NCBI RefSeq assembly: GCF_000152985.1
Contig: NZ_CH672395.1
Location: forward strand, 3,259,823-3,323,822
Reading direction: 5' to 3'
Length of the DNA: 64,000 bases
Origin: Leeuwenhoekiella blandensis MED217
GTDB lineage: Bacteria; Bacteroidota; Bacteroidia; Flavobacteriales; Flavobacteriaceae
The translations under genes and the position numbers were made by a program. Below the pieces are notes generated by a model. That model was given only the letters and a program-made list of their open reading frames with translations. It was not told where the DNA came from and made no database searches. Positions 50,243 through 57,937 of this stretch are shown here, one piece after another (the stretch's first letter is position 1; every line of letters starts with the position of its first letter).

Positions 50243-51040
50243 ATGATTTTACAGAAAATTACCCCCTATTTTACGCTACTATTTGCCTTTTTAATACTAT
50301 CCTGCTCTAGTGATACTAATAATTCTGAGACCACACCTCCAGATCCAACGGCAGCAAATAGACAATCCTTGGGAGCATCTGCCAGAGCTTTTTTGAGTGC
50401 AGAAGAGTTCACCTCGATGAATGTAGAGATCGCCTATGTAGACGGCTTTAGACCTTCTGAAAATACGCTGAATAATCTTAGAAGTTTTTTTACTGCCCGC
50501 CTTAACAAACCCGGCGGTGTACGTTTTACTGAAACGGTAGTTCCTGCAACTACAGTAGGTGCTCTCAATCGAGATGAATATGTTGAGATAGAAAATGACA
50601 ATCGCACTGTTTTTAATGAAGGAAGCGAGTTAGGCGTCTGGGTCTTTTTTGCAGATCAGAATTCTGAAAGTGACGAAGGCAACAGTAGAATTCTTGGTAC
50701 AGCCTATCGCAATACCTCGTGTATCATTTTTGGAGAAACGCTTAGAGAATTTAGCCGCGGCATAACGGGACCAAGTTTAACCCAGTTAGAAACCATCACA
50801 ACCGAACACGAGTTTGGTCACTTATTTGGTTTAGTAAATCTGGGTACAGAAATGGTGCGTGATCACGAAGATGAAACCGCAGATGACGACGGTGGCGCAA
50901 CACCAAATAAACACTGCGATCAGGAAAACTGCCTGATGTATTTTCAAACCGTCGCAGATGCTACCAGTACAGATATGAGCGGGTTACCGACTTTTGGTGA
51001 ATTCTGTTTAGAAGATTTACGCGCTAACGGTGGAAAATAA
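50243..51040 (+). CDS. Archaemetzincin-like metalloprotease lipoprotein
   Basis: 265 residues. Signal peptide with lipobox LILSC (Cys21), so it is membrane anchored outside the cytoplasm. The zinc site HEFGHLFGLVN (His189, Glu190, His193) resembles a metzincin, but the position of the third His holds Asn199. About 25 residues later NKHCDQENCLMYF (His224, Cys225, Cys230, Met232) and FCLEDL (Cys255) match the HCxxxxCxM part of archaemetzincins, so His224 may be the third ligand after an acidic insertion. Homologues in this phylum are usually called membrane metalloproteases. Repeat fragment F and a terminator follow its stop. Confidence 0.8.
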   Translation: MILQKITPYFTLLFAFLILSCSSDTNNSETTPPDPTAANRQSLGASARAFLSAEEFTSMNVEIAYVDGFRPSENTLNNLRSFFTARLNKPGGVRFTETVVPATTVGALNRDEYVEIENDNRTVFNEGSELGVWVFFADQNSESDEGNSRILGTAYRNTSCIIFGETLREFSRGITGPSLTQLETITTEHEFGHLFGLVNLGTEMVRDHEDETADDDGGATPNKHCDQENCLMYFQTVADATSTDMSGLPTFGEFCLEDLRANGGK

Positions 51041-51041
51041 A

Positions 51042-51080
51042 GCGCCTTGGAGTATAAAACCCTTTGACGGTGTTAATAAA
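51042..51080 (+). repeat. Dispersed structured intergenic repeat, partial copy F
   Basis: Only the 3' third is present: CCTTGGAGTATAAAACCC, then TTGAC/GTTAA around GGT, ending AATAAA. Stem IV differs from TTGGC/GCCAA on both arms and still pairs. It starts one base after a stop codon and runs into a terminator. Confidence 0.65.
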
Positions 51081-51115
51081 AAAAGCTTCGGATGTTCTCC
51101 GAAGCTTTTCTTTTT
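51081..51115. terminator. Bidirectional intrinsic terminator
   Basis: 12-bp perfect stem AAAAGCTTCGGA / TCCGAAGCTTTT, 5-base loop, followed by CTTTTT; between convergent genes ending at 51040 and 51135. Confidence 0.88.
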
Positions 51116-51134
51116 ATCCTTTTTCTATTGCTAC

Positions 51135-52019
51135 CTAGTCAAGAACCAGACTTGTTGAAGCGATCATTTTACCACCATCAAAAATGTTGATTTTGTATAA
51201 ACCTTCAGCAAACTTGTCACCTCTTGGCGCAACATTTTCACAGATATCTAAAGCCGTTTTCTCATAATAAAACTTAGAGATCGCACTATACGTGATCGAG
51301 GTCACACTATCGATCGTCACCGTCTTGTTTTCTCCCAAGATGTTATTCTGCGGATCTAAAACTTGCACGTAAAGCTGCTTATCTCCGGCTTCTGCGATTC
51401 GGTTTTGAGGTACTGTATAACACGCTCTAATGCGATCAACACGGCGCGCGTTATCATTCTCTACCAGTTTACCACTGTTTCTCACGATCACTCCGGTTCC
51501 CACAAGTTTGTTAGCAGCAAGACTAGAACCCAGTGCAACTTTTTCTGCAAGCTCTTCTTTAACCATCGCCAGACTATCGCGTTTCATCTTAGAAACTTCA
51601 AGTTCGTAAGTCGTACTATCCACGCGCATAGCGAGCATTTTGTTCATTCCCTTTAAGCTGTCGTTTTGGGCAAAAAGATACTCACGCTCCTTTTTAAGTT
51701 TATACACCTCATCACGATAACGACGCAAAACAGAAATATTAGCTTCCATCTTTTGCACCGAATCTATAAGAACTTGTATGCGGTCTCTCGCTTGGTTCAG
51801 TTCGGTATCCTTTAAATTGTTTTCTTCGATCACCGCGTCATATTTGGTAACCATTTGCTTTAGATCATTAAGCACAAGCTCCTTTTCTTCGGTCAACTCG
51901 GCCTTTGTATTCTTTTCTTGATTGTACAACTTTATAGCAAAAGCCCCTGCTACCACAAGAAGTACTGCAAGAATACCGGTAATGATCTTAATGCCGGTGT
52001 TTTTATTTTCACTTTCCAT
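51135..52019 (-). CDS. Membrane-anchored coiled-coil protein, unknown function
   Basis: 294 residues. One N-terminal transmembrane helix (about residues 11-29, IITGILAVLLVVAGAFAIKL), then a long coiled coil to about residue 165 (NTKAELTEEKELVLNDLKQM onward, rich in Glu, Lys and Leu heptads) and a C-terminal beta-rich domain (ARRVDRIRACYTVPQN to ASTSLVLD). It should face the periplasm. Similar proteins are common in gliding flavobacteria without assigned function. It is monocistronic; its 3' end shares a terminator with the metalloprotease gene. Confidence 0.75.
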   Translation of the reverse strand: MESENKNTGIKIITGILAVLLVVAGAFAIKLYNQEKNTKAELTEEKELVLNDLKQMVTKYDAVIEENNLKDTELNQARDRIQVLIDSVQKMEANISVLRRYRDEVYKLKKEREYLFAQNDSLKGMNKMLAMRVDSTTYELEVSKMKRDSLAMVKEELAEKVALGSSLAANKLVGTGVIVRNSGKLVENDNARRVDRIRACYTVPQNRIAEAGDKQLYVQVLDPQNNILGENKTVTIDSVTSITYSAISKFYYEKTALDICENVAPRGDKFAEGLYKINIFDGGKMIASTSLVLD

Positions 52020-52231
52020 AAATAAGTATTGATTAGATTCTGTTTTATTTTTAAACGTTAAAGCTGCTTCAAAAGTGTATAAAAGTGATAAAACAGCCTT
52101 TATAATTTACTGTTTTTTAACGAAAAAAACTTTTAAAATGCACTTTAAAAATCGCAATCAAACATACAAAAAAGTCAAACACAGCTGCTTTAATTTTTTA
52201 TTAATAGCCTACTAAACAAATTGCAGAACTG

Positions 52232-52239
52232 TATCTTTG
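52232..52239 (+). promoter_or_regulatory. -7 promoter element (TATCTTTG) of the small membrane protein gene
   Basis: Perfect TAnnTTTG box ending four bases before the ATG at 52244; transcription from it would begin at or next to the start codon. No TTG at the usual -33 distance. Confidence 0.5.
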
Positions 52240-52243
52240 AAGT

Positions 52244-52408
52244 ATGAAGGCAGAACATAAACGCGCAGCGATTCTCTTTGGTGTATTGGCTGTTATCGCT
52301 ATAAGCATTTGGTTTTTTCAACCCAGTTTTGGCAAAGGTTTACTTTTAGGATTGGGCATCGCCGCAGTGATATATACCCTGCGCAGCTTCTTACCACGCA
52401 GACAATAA
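52244..52408 (+). CDS. Small hydrophobic membrane protein
   Basis: 54 residues read directly from the sequence (start MKAEHKRAAILFGVLAVIAI, end LRSFLPRRQ). Two transmembrane helices, about residues 8-25 and 31-47, flanked by basic ends, so both termini probably lie in the cytoplasm. A consensus -7 box stands just before the ATG, which supports it as a real gene. It converges with the HAD gene, leaving three bases between stops. I know no named family for it. Confidence 0.65.
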   Translation: MKAEHKRAAILFGVLAVIAISIWFFQPSFGKGLLLGLGIAAVIYTLRSFLPRRQ

Positions 52409-52411
52409 GAC

Positions 52412-53104
52412 CTAAAGAATATCTAAAAGTTCACGAGCACTTTTAAGCGCCTTGAATTTTGAGTGATTGATCTCCTCATCTACCTGTTCGTGTGACCACG
52501 TGGTATGAAATGGAATATGAAAAGCGTGACCGCCCATTGCAAGTACCGGGATAACATCTGATTTTAGCGAGTTACCGATCATCAAGAATTCCTGAGGCTG
52601 AATATCTAAATGTTTTACCAGTTTCTTGTATTGTGTTTCTTTTTTATCTGAAACGATCTCCACGTGATGAAAATAATCGATCAAGCCGCTTTTGATCAAT
52701 TTACGCTCTTGATCAAGCAGGTCACCTTTAGTCGCTACTACCAGCTTATATTTTTTTGAAAGTTGGCCTAGAACTTCTTCAATATGCGGAAGTAACTCAA
52801 CAGGTTCAGCGAGCATTTGCTTGCCTTTATTCAATATAAAATCTATGGTTTCAGCATTCATCTTTTTGCCCATCAACCGATGTGCAGTCTCTAACATCGA
52901 CAAGGTAAATCCCTTGATCCCGTAACCGTAGGTGTCTAAGTTTTTTATTTCGGTATCCAGAAGTTTTTGAACGATCTCGTCTTGGTCACCATACGCAGCA
53001 AGATGCTTTGCAAACGCAACTTCTGCATCTCTAAAAAATGTCTCATTCACCCAGAGCGTATCATCTGCATCAAATGCGATGGCTTTTATATTTTCAAAAC
53101 TCAA
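52412..53104 (-). CDS. HAD superfamily hydrolase
   Basis: 230 residues. Motif I AFDADDTLW carries the nucleophile and acid/base aspartates; motif II is LVVATKG (Thr), the Lys of motif III is in ETQYKKLVKHL, and motif IV is IGNSLKSDV with the metal-binding Asp. A helical cap lies between motifs I and II, as in phosphoglycolate-phosphatase/YjjG-like enzymes. The only start in phase is TTG at 53104 (MSFENIKAIAFD); no ATG precedes the motif. Substrate unknown. Confidence 0.88.
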   Translation of the reverse strand: MSFENIKAIAFDADDTLWVNETFFRDAEVAFAKHLAAYGDQDEIVQKLLDTEIKNLDTYGYGIKGFTLSMLETAHRLMGKKMNAETIDFILNKGKQMLAEPVELLPHIEEVLGQLSKKYKLVVATKGDLLDQERKLIKSGLIDYFHHVEIVSDKKETQYKKLVKHLDIQPQEFLMIGNSLKSDVIPVLAMGGHAFHIPFHTTWSHEQVDEEINHSKFKALKSARELLDIL

Positions 53105-53155
53105 AATTATCTGTGTTTATTAGTTTCTCTAAAAGTACTAAAAGTAAACTTCCTC

Positions 53156-53199
53156 GAAACAAGCCCGGGACTTGTTTCTGTTTGGCGGTGCCAAAAAAA
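53156..53199 (+). repeat. Dispersed structured intergenic repeat, partial copy G
   Basis: Contains AAACAAG/CTTGTTT (7-bp stem around CCCGGGA) and then TTGGC-GGT-GCCAA, identical to stem IV of copy A, followed by an A run. Only stem IV is clearly shared with the full copies, so this is a weak member. Confidence 0.45.
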
Positions 53200-53227
53200 A
53201 CCTCACAGGTTTTAGCTGTGAGGTTTT
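53197..53227 (-). terminator. Intrinsic terminator of ettA
   Basis: 12-bp stem AAAACCTCACAG / CTGTGAGGTTTT, 7-base loop; on the minus strand it runs into eight T. It is downstream of ettA after repeat copy C, which lies antisense to ettA. Confidence 0.85.
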
Positions 53228-53233
53228 CTTATT

Positions 53234-53332
53234 AAACTACCTCAGGGCAACCCCTTGAGGCATTGCTTGAAAACGAATTTTCAATTTCGAGGCAAGCCTC
53301 GGAGTATAAAACCCTTTGGCGGCGCCAATAAA
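53234..53332 (+). repeat. Dispersed structured intergenic repeat, copy C
   Basis: The most regular copy: CCTCAGGGCAACCCCTTGAGG split as stem I CCTCA/TGAGG, stem II GAAAACGAATTTTC, stem III CGAGGCAAGCCTCG (perfect), stem IV TTGGC-GGC-GCCAA, then TAAA. It lies between ettA and its terminator but in antisense orientation to ettA. Confidence 0.88.
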
Positions 53333-53348
53333 TTGTTTTTTACAGTAA

Positions 53349-55040
53349 TTAGCGCACCAACTTTTTATACTTGATACGTTTTGGCATAAGATCTCCGCCT
53401 AAACGTTTTTTCTTATTCTCTTCATAATCAGAGAAACCACCTTCAAAGAAATAGACTTGACTATCCCCTTCAAAAGCTAAAATATGTGTACAAATTCTAT
53501 CTAAGAACCAACGGTCGTGAGAGATTACCACCGCACAGCCTGCAAAGTTCTCAAGTCCTTCTTCAAGAGCTCTTAAAGTATTTACATCAAGGTCGTTTGT
53601 AGGCTCATCGAGTAGCAATACGTTACCCTCTTCTTTAAGGGTCATTGCCAGATGTAAGCGGTTACGCTCCCCTCCAGACAACATACTTACTTTTTTATTT
53701 TGCTCGCTTCCGCTGAAGTTGAATCGACTTAAATAGGCTCTACTGTTAACTTGGCGACCGCCCATCATGATTAGCTCCTGTTTATCACTAAAGTTTTCCC
53801 AAATGGTTTTCTCAGGATCAATATTACTGTGCGACTGGTCTACGTATGCGATTTTTGCTGTTTCTCCTACAGTAAATTCGCCTTTATCCGGCTCGATCTC
53901 TCCCATTATCATTTTGAAGATCGTGGTTTTACCGGCACCGTTAGGACCAATAACACCAACGATTCCTGCCTGCGGAAGTACAAAATTCAAATCTTCATAA
54001 AGCAGTTTTTCGCCGAAGGCTTTACTTACGCCTTTTGCATCGATCACATTAGTACCTAAACGCGGGCCGTTGGGAATGTAGATTTCTAATTTCTCATCGG
54101 TTTGTTTTTGATCTTGAGAAAGCAGCTTGTCATAATTACTCAAACGTGCTTTTTGCTTGGCTTGACGTCCTTTTGGTGCCATACGCACCCACTCTAACTC
54201 ACGCTCTAAGGTTTTTTGACGTTTGCTGGCTTGCTTTTGTTCTTGTGCCATGCGCTTAGACTTCTGGTCTAACCAAGAAGAATAATTTCCTTTCCAAGGA
54301 ATTCCTTCTCCACGATCTAGCTCAAGAATCCATCCTGCTACATTATCTAAGAAATAACGGTCGTGCGTTACGGCAATAACCGTCCCTTTATATTGTGCCA
54401 AGTGATGTTCTAACCAGTGAACACTCTCTGCATCTAAGTGGTTGGTAGGCTCATCAAGCAGCAATACATCAGGTTCTTGTAATAACAAACGACATAAAGC
54501 AACACGACGGCGCTCTCCACCAGAAAGCACACCAATCTTTTGATCTGCAGGTGGTGTACGCAACGCATCCATCGCTACTTCAAGTTTATTGTCTAACTCC
54601 CACGCGCCTCTTGCATCAATCTCATCTTGAAGTACAGCCTGACGGTTCATCAGCTTTTCCATTTTATCTGGATCACTGTACACCTCTTCTAATCCAAACT
54701 GATCATTGATCTTATTATATTCATCAAGAATTGCAACCGTATCTGCAGCTCCTTCTTTTACTACCTCAAGAACCGTTTTGTCATCGTCTAACTGTGGTTC
54801 TTGCTCTAAATAGCCTACAGAGAATTCTTTATCTGAAGTTACATCTCCTTGATAGTTCTTGTCAATCCCGGCAATGATCTTCAGCAAAGTAGATTTACCC
54901 GAACCGTTAAGCCCCAAAATTCCGATTTTGGCTCCGTAGAAAAAACTCAGGTAGATATTTTTAAGTACCGGAGTATTGGCACCGGGAAAGGTTTTACTCA
55001 CCCCGGTCATTGAAAATATTATTTTTTTATCGTCACTCAT
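53349..55040 (-). CDS. ettA: Energy-dependent translational throttle protein EttA (ABC-F)
   Basis: 563 residues with two ABC domains and no membrane part. Walker A GLNGSGKST and GPNGAGKT, signature motifs LSGGERRRVALC and LSGGERNRLHLA, Walker B LLLDEPTNHLD and LLLDEPTNDLD. The inter-domain linker is charged (RMAQEQKQASKRQKTLERE), as needed to reach the ribosomal P site. EttA binds the E site and regulates the first elongation step by ATP level. Length and the end KRIKYKKLVR fit EttA rather than other ABC-F members. The DinB-like gene precedes it on the same strand by 62 bases. Confidence 0.93.
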   Translation of the reverse strand: MSDDKKIIFSMTGVSKTFPGANTPVLKNIYLSFFYGAKIGILGLNGSGKSTLLKIIAGIDKNYQGDVTSDKEFSVGYLEQEPQLDDDKTVLEVVKEGAADTVAILDEYNKINDQFGLEEVYSDPDKMEKLMNRQAVLQDEIDARGAWELDNKLEVAMDALRTPPADQKIGVLSGGERRRVALCRLLLQEPDVLLLDEPTNHLDAESVHWLEHHLAQYKGTVIAVTHDRYFLDNVAGWILELDRGEGIPWKGNYSSWLDQKSKRMAQEQKQASKRQKTLERELEWVRMAPKGRQAKQKARLSNYDKLLSQDQKQTDEKLEIYIPNGPRLGTNVIDAKGVSKAFGEKLLYEDLNFVLPQAGIVGVIGPNGAGKTTIFKMIMGEIEPDKGEFTVGETAKIAYVDQSHSNIDPEKTIWENFSDKQELIMMGGRQVNSRAYLSRFNFSGSEQNKKVSMLSGGERNRLHLAMTLKEEGNVLLLDEPTNDLDVNTLRALEEGLENFAGCAVVISHDRWFLDRICTHILAFEGDSQVYFFEGGFSDYEENKKKRLGGDLMPKRIKYKKLVR

Positions 55041-55102
55041 GTTCCGTTTGTTTTATTTTTTTGAATCTAAATTTTATCCTTCAACTTACAAGAATTCTTG
55101 GC

Positions 55103-55573
55103 TTAAAGCAAACCCAACAACCTAAGAATAATGGCTAACTGCCCTGCATGATATGCGTTGTGCTCGATGACGAGCATCAATTCGCGTAGCACCGTTTGCT
55201 CTTTACCGTGCTTAACCACATCTAGTAAATGGGTATCTACAGTTTCGACAAACACAGCCAGTTGTTTTTGATCGTCTTTAAATTGATTTTTAAGCGCTTC
55301 CCAAGACTCCTTTGAAACTGCACTACTGGCATCAGGCCAATAATCGCGTGGCCAAGCCGGTAGTTTATAATCTTCAGCTGTGCAATAGCTCAAAATATCT
55401 TTCTGGGCATACACCATATGATAGAAAATCTCATAAAAGGAATACGGCAACCCCACCGGGCGCTTACCCGATTTTTTAAATGAGATTTTCTCAAGAAGCT
55501 CACTTACGGGCATAAATGCCTCGCCGCCCTTAAGGTGTTTTAGAAGTTGTTCTTTGAGCGCTTGGTCTGCCAT
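55103..55573 (-). CDS. DinB-like four-helix protein
   Basis: 156 residues. The DinB/YfiT fold is suggested by histidines in the expected places: FYHMVYAQK in helix 2 and EHNAYHAGQLAIILRLLG (HxxxH) in helix 4, which would hold a divalent metal. Many members are thiol-dependent or glutathione-type transferases, most have no proven activity. Its ATG overlaps the stop of the upstream 59-residue membrane protein gene by one base (TAATG), so translation is coupled. Confidence 0.82.
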   Translation of the reverse strand: MADQALKEQLLKHLKGGEAFMPVSELLEKISFKKSGKRPVGLPYSFYEIFYHMVYAQKDILSYCTAEDYKLPAWPRDYWPDASSAVSKESWEALKNQFKDDQKQLAVFVETVDTHLLDVVKHGKEQTVLRELMLVIEHNAYHAGQLAIILRLLGLL

Positions 55574-55752
55574 TAAACTCTTCCTTTTAATGCATTAAAA
55601 ACCCAGGCGATTGCAAAGAAACCTATACCTACTGAAGCAAATCCCCAACCGGCAACTTCAGAATATTTAAAGGCTCCTAATGCTATAAGTCCTAAGCCTA
55701 CAACGATCATTATAAACGTTGCCCAACCTAGTACTGTATTCTTATTCATCAT
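55573..55752 (-). CDS. Small membrane protein of the flavobacterial CAL67264-like type
   Basis: 59 residues read from the sequence (ATG ATG at 55752/55749, start MMNKNTVLGWATFIMIVVG, end WVFNALKGRV). Two transmembrane helices, about residues 10-27 and 37-53, with Gly-rich packing. It resembles a widespread flavobacterial family that I recall under the name CAL67264 family membrane protein; the function is unknown. One-base overlap with the downstream DinB-like gene supports that it is translated. Confidence 0.75.
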   Translation of the reverse strand: MMNKNTVLGWATFIMIVVGLGLIALGAFKYSEVAGWGFASVGIGFFAIAWVFNALKGRV

Positions 55753-55998
55753 AATAATTTGTTTGTAGCTCTGACAGGCATCAGAAGCTAAAATTTACCC
55801 AACTCGTTTTCAAGCTTAACAGCATTTCAAGCGTCCTTGGGTTTTGGTTTAAAAAGCAAATATCGCGTTTTTCACATAAGTATAACGATTTCATGAGGGA
55901 GTGATTTCGTATTTTCGTTAACATTCAATTTTACAATACGTGAGTGTTTCCGGTTTAATTCTTAAAGCCTCTGGGAATGCTCTTTATATAATTTATAG

Positions 55999-57627
55999 AT
56001 GGATTTAAAATTCAATAAAAACGAAGATCACAATAAGCTTCTTGTTTCCGATTTAAAGCATCGCTTGGCCAAAGTAAAGCTGGGCGGTGGCGAAAAACGC
56101 ATCGCTAAGCATCACGAAAAAGGAAAACTCACCGCTAGAGAGCGCATTGATTTTCTACTGGATGACGCCGAAAAAGCTATTGAAATCGCTGCCTTTGCCG
56201 GTGAAGGAATGTATGAAGAGCACGGTGGCTGCCCTAGTGGCGGAGTTGTGGTTAAAATAGGACACATAAGTGGAAAGCAATGTATTGTCGTTGCAAATGA
56301 TGCTACTGTAAAAGCCGGAGCATGGTTTCCTATTACAGGAAAAAAGAACCTGCGCGCGCAAGAACTAAGCATAGAAAATAAATTACCCATCATCTATCTC
56401 GTTGACAGTGCCGGGGTCTACTTGCCAATGCAAGATGAGATCTTCCCTGACAAAGAGCATTTTGGTCGCATTTTTAGAAATAATGCGGTGATGAGCAGTA
56501 TGGGCATTACTCAAATAAGTGCCGTGATGGGTAGCTGTGTTGCGGGAGGTGCTTACCTGCCCATTATGAGCGATGAGGCGATGATCGTAGATAAGACCGG
56601 GAGTATTTTTCTCGCCGGAAGTTATCTCGTGAAAGCCGCCATTGGTGAAACGGTTGACAATGAAACTTTAGGCGGAGCAACTACGCATTGCGAGATTAGT
56701 GGAGTAACCGACTATAAAGCTTCTGACGACCGGGATGCACTTACACGCATTAAAAATATAATGGGTAAAATAGGTGATTTTGAAAAAGCCGGATATAATC
56801 GAATCGAAGCCGCAAAACCCAAAGAAGATCCGCAAGATATCTACGGAATCCTGCCTGCCAAGCGTAGCGACCAATACGATATGACCGAAATTATAAAACG
56901 TCTGGTTGATAATTCGGAATATGAAGAGTATAAAGAAGGTTATGGTCAAACCTTGATCACAGCATATGCGCGCATTGACGGCTGGGCAGTAGGTATTGTT
57001 GCCAACCAGCGCAAGATCGTAAAAACTAAAAAGGGCGAGATGCAGTTTGGTGGTGTGATCTATAGCGATAGCGCAGATAAAGCCACTCGTTTTATTGCCA
57101 ATTGTAATCAGAAAAAAATACCCTTGGTTTTTCTACAAGATGTTACCGGCTTTATGGTGGGAAGCAAAAGTGAACACGGAGGCATCATAAAAGACGGGGC
57201 CAAAATGGTAAATGCCGTGAGCAATAGTGTAGTGCCTAAATTCACCATTGTAGTTGGAAACTCTTATGGAGCCGGAAATTATGCGATGTGTGGTAAAGCT
57301 TATGATCCTCGATTGATCGCTGCCTGGCCTTCGGCTGAATTAGCGGTAATGAGCGGTAACAGCGCTGCCAAAGTCTTACTCCAAATTGAAACGGCTTCGC
57401 TTAAAAAACAAGGCAAAGAGATCACGCCCGAAGTTGAAAAAGAACTTTATGACAAAATCAAAGCTCGTTATGACGAGCAGGTTTCACCATATTATGCCGC
57501 TTCTCGTATTTGGACCGATGCGATCATCGACCCGCTAGATACGAGAAAGTGGATCTCTACGGGTATTGAAGCAGCAAACCATGCACCTATTGAGAAAAAA
57601 TTCAATCTTGGTGTGATTCAGGTTTAA
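55999..57627 (+). CDS. Acyl-CoA carboxylase, carboxyltransferase (beta) subunit
   Basis: 542 residues, full length. Two crotonase-like lobes: N-lobe with GKLTARERIDFLLDD, GGCPSGGVVVKIG and the oxyanion-hole region MGSCVAGGAYLP; C-lobe with FLQDVTGFMVGSKSEHGG, GNSYGAGNYAMCG and WPSAELAVMSG. It moves CO2 from carboxybiotin to an acyl-CoA. Overall sequence suggests methylcrotonyl-CoA or propionyl-CoA carboxylase; FMVG in the C-lobe fits methylcrotonyl type better. The biotin carboxylase/carrier subunit is not adjacent. Followed by repeat copy D and a terminator. Confidence 0.9.
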   Translation: MDLKFNKNEDHNKLLVSDLKHRLAKVKLGGGEKRIAKHHEKGKLTARERIDFLLDDAEKAIEIAAFAGEGMYEEHGGCPSGGVVVKIGHISGKQCIVVANDATVKAGAWFPITGKKNLRAQELSIENKLPIIYLVDSAGVYLPMQDEIFPDKEHFGRIFRNNAVMSSMGITQISAVMGSCVAGGAYLPIMSDEAMIVDKTGSIFLAGSYLVKAAIGETVDNETLGGATTHCEISGVTDYKASDDRDALTRIKNIMGKIGDFEKAGYNRIEAAKPKEDPQDIYGILPAKRSDQYDMTEIIKRLVDNSEYEEYKEGYGQTLITAYARIDGWAVGIVANQRKIVKTKKGEMQFGGVIYSDSADKATRFIANCNQKKIPLVFLQDVTGFMVGSKSEHGGIIKDGAKMVNAVSNSVVPKFTIVVGNSYGAGNYAMCGKAYDPRLIAAWPSAELAVMSGNSAAKVLLQIETASLKKQGKEITPEVEKELYDKIKARYDEQVSPYYAASRIWTDAIIDPLDTRKWISTGIEAANHAPIEKKFNLGVIQV

Positions 57628-57676
57628 TGTATTCCTTCTTGGTAAAGCTCAAGCCTTTTAATCTTGATTGTCAAGT

Positions 57677-57776
57677 AAACTACCTCAGGGCGGGCTCAAG
57701 AGGCATTGCTTGGAAACGAATTTTCAATTTCGAGACAAGCCTCGGAGCATTAAACCCTTTGGCGGCGCCAATAAAA
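57677..57776 (+). repeat. Dispersed structured intergenic repeat, copy D
   Basis: Almost the same as copy C: CCTC..GAGG stem I, GGAAACGAATTTTC stem II, CGAGACAAGCCTCGG stem III (one mismatch), TTGGC-GGC-GCCAA stem IV, AATAAA. Lies 50 bases after the carboxylase stop and runs into a terminator whose first arm starts in its last bases. Confidence 0.88.
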
Positions 57777-57815
57777 CAGGTTTACTATAGATAACACCTA
57801 TAGTAAACCTGTTTT
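57773..57815 (+). terminator. Intrinsic terminator of the acyl-CoA carboxylase gene
   Basis: 18-bp stem: AAAACAGGTTTACTATAG with CTATAGTAAACCTGTTTT, 7-base loop, then ATTTTT on the plus strand. Confidence 0.9.
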
Positions 57816-57879
57816 ATTTTTACAGTTATACTCGACTAAATCGGTTAAGTCTAAACAGTATTAGCCCAAATAACTATCC

Positions 57880-57887
57880 TATATTTG
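57880..57887 (+). promoter_or_regulatory. Candidate -7 promoter element of the MFS gene (TATATTTG)
   Basis: Matches TAnnTTTG, 50 bases before the ATG at 57938. A small inverted repeat ACCTG/CAGGT (about 57899-57921) follows in the leader. No good -33 TTG. Confidence 0.4.
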
Positions 57888-57937
57888 CAAAATTGTGACC
57901 TGTTGAAATATTTGTCAGGTAAAAAAATACATTTTTT

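Noticed and set aside
53098-53110. TAATTTTG box as promoter of the HAD gene
   Set aside because: It overlaps the TTG start codon itself, so transcription would begin after the start of translation.
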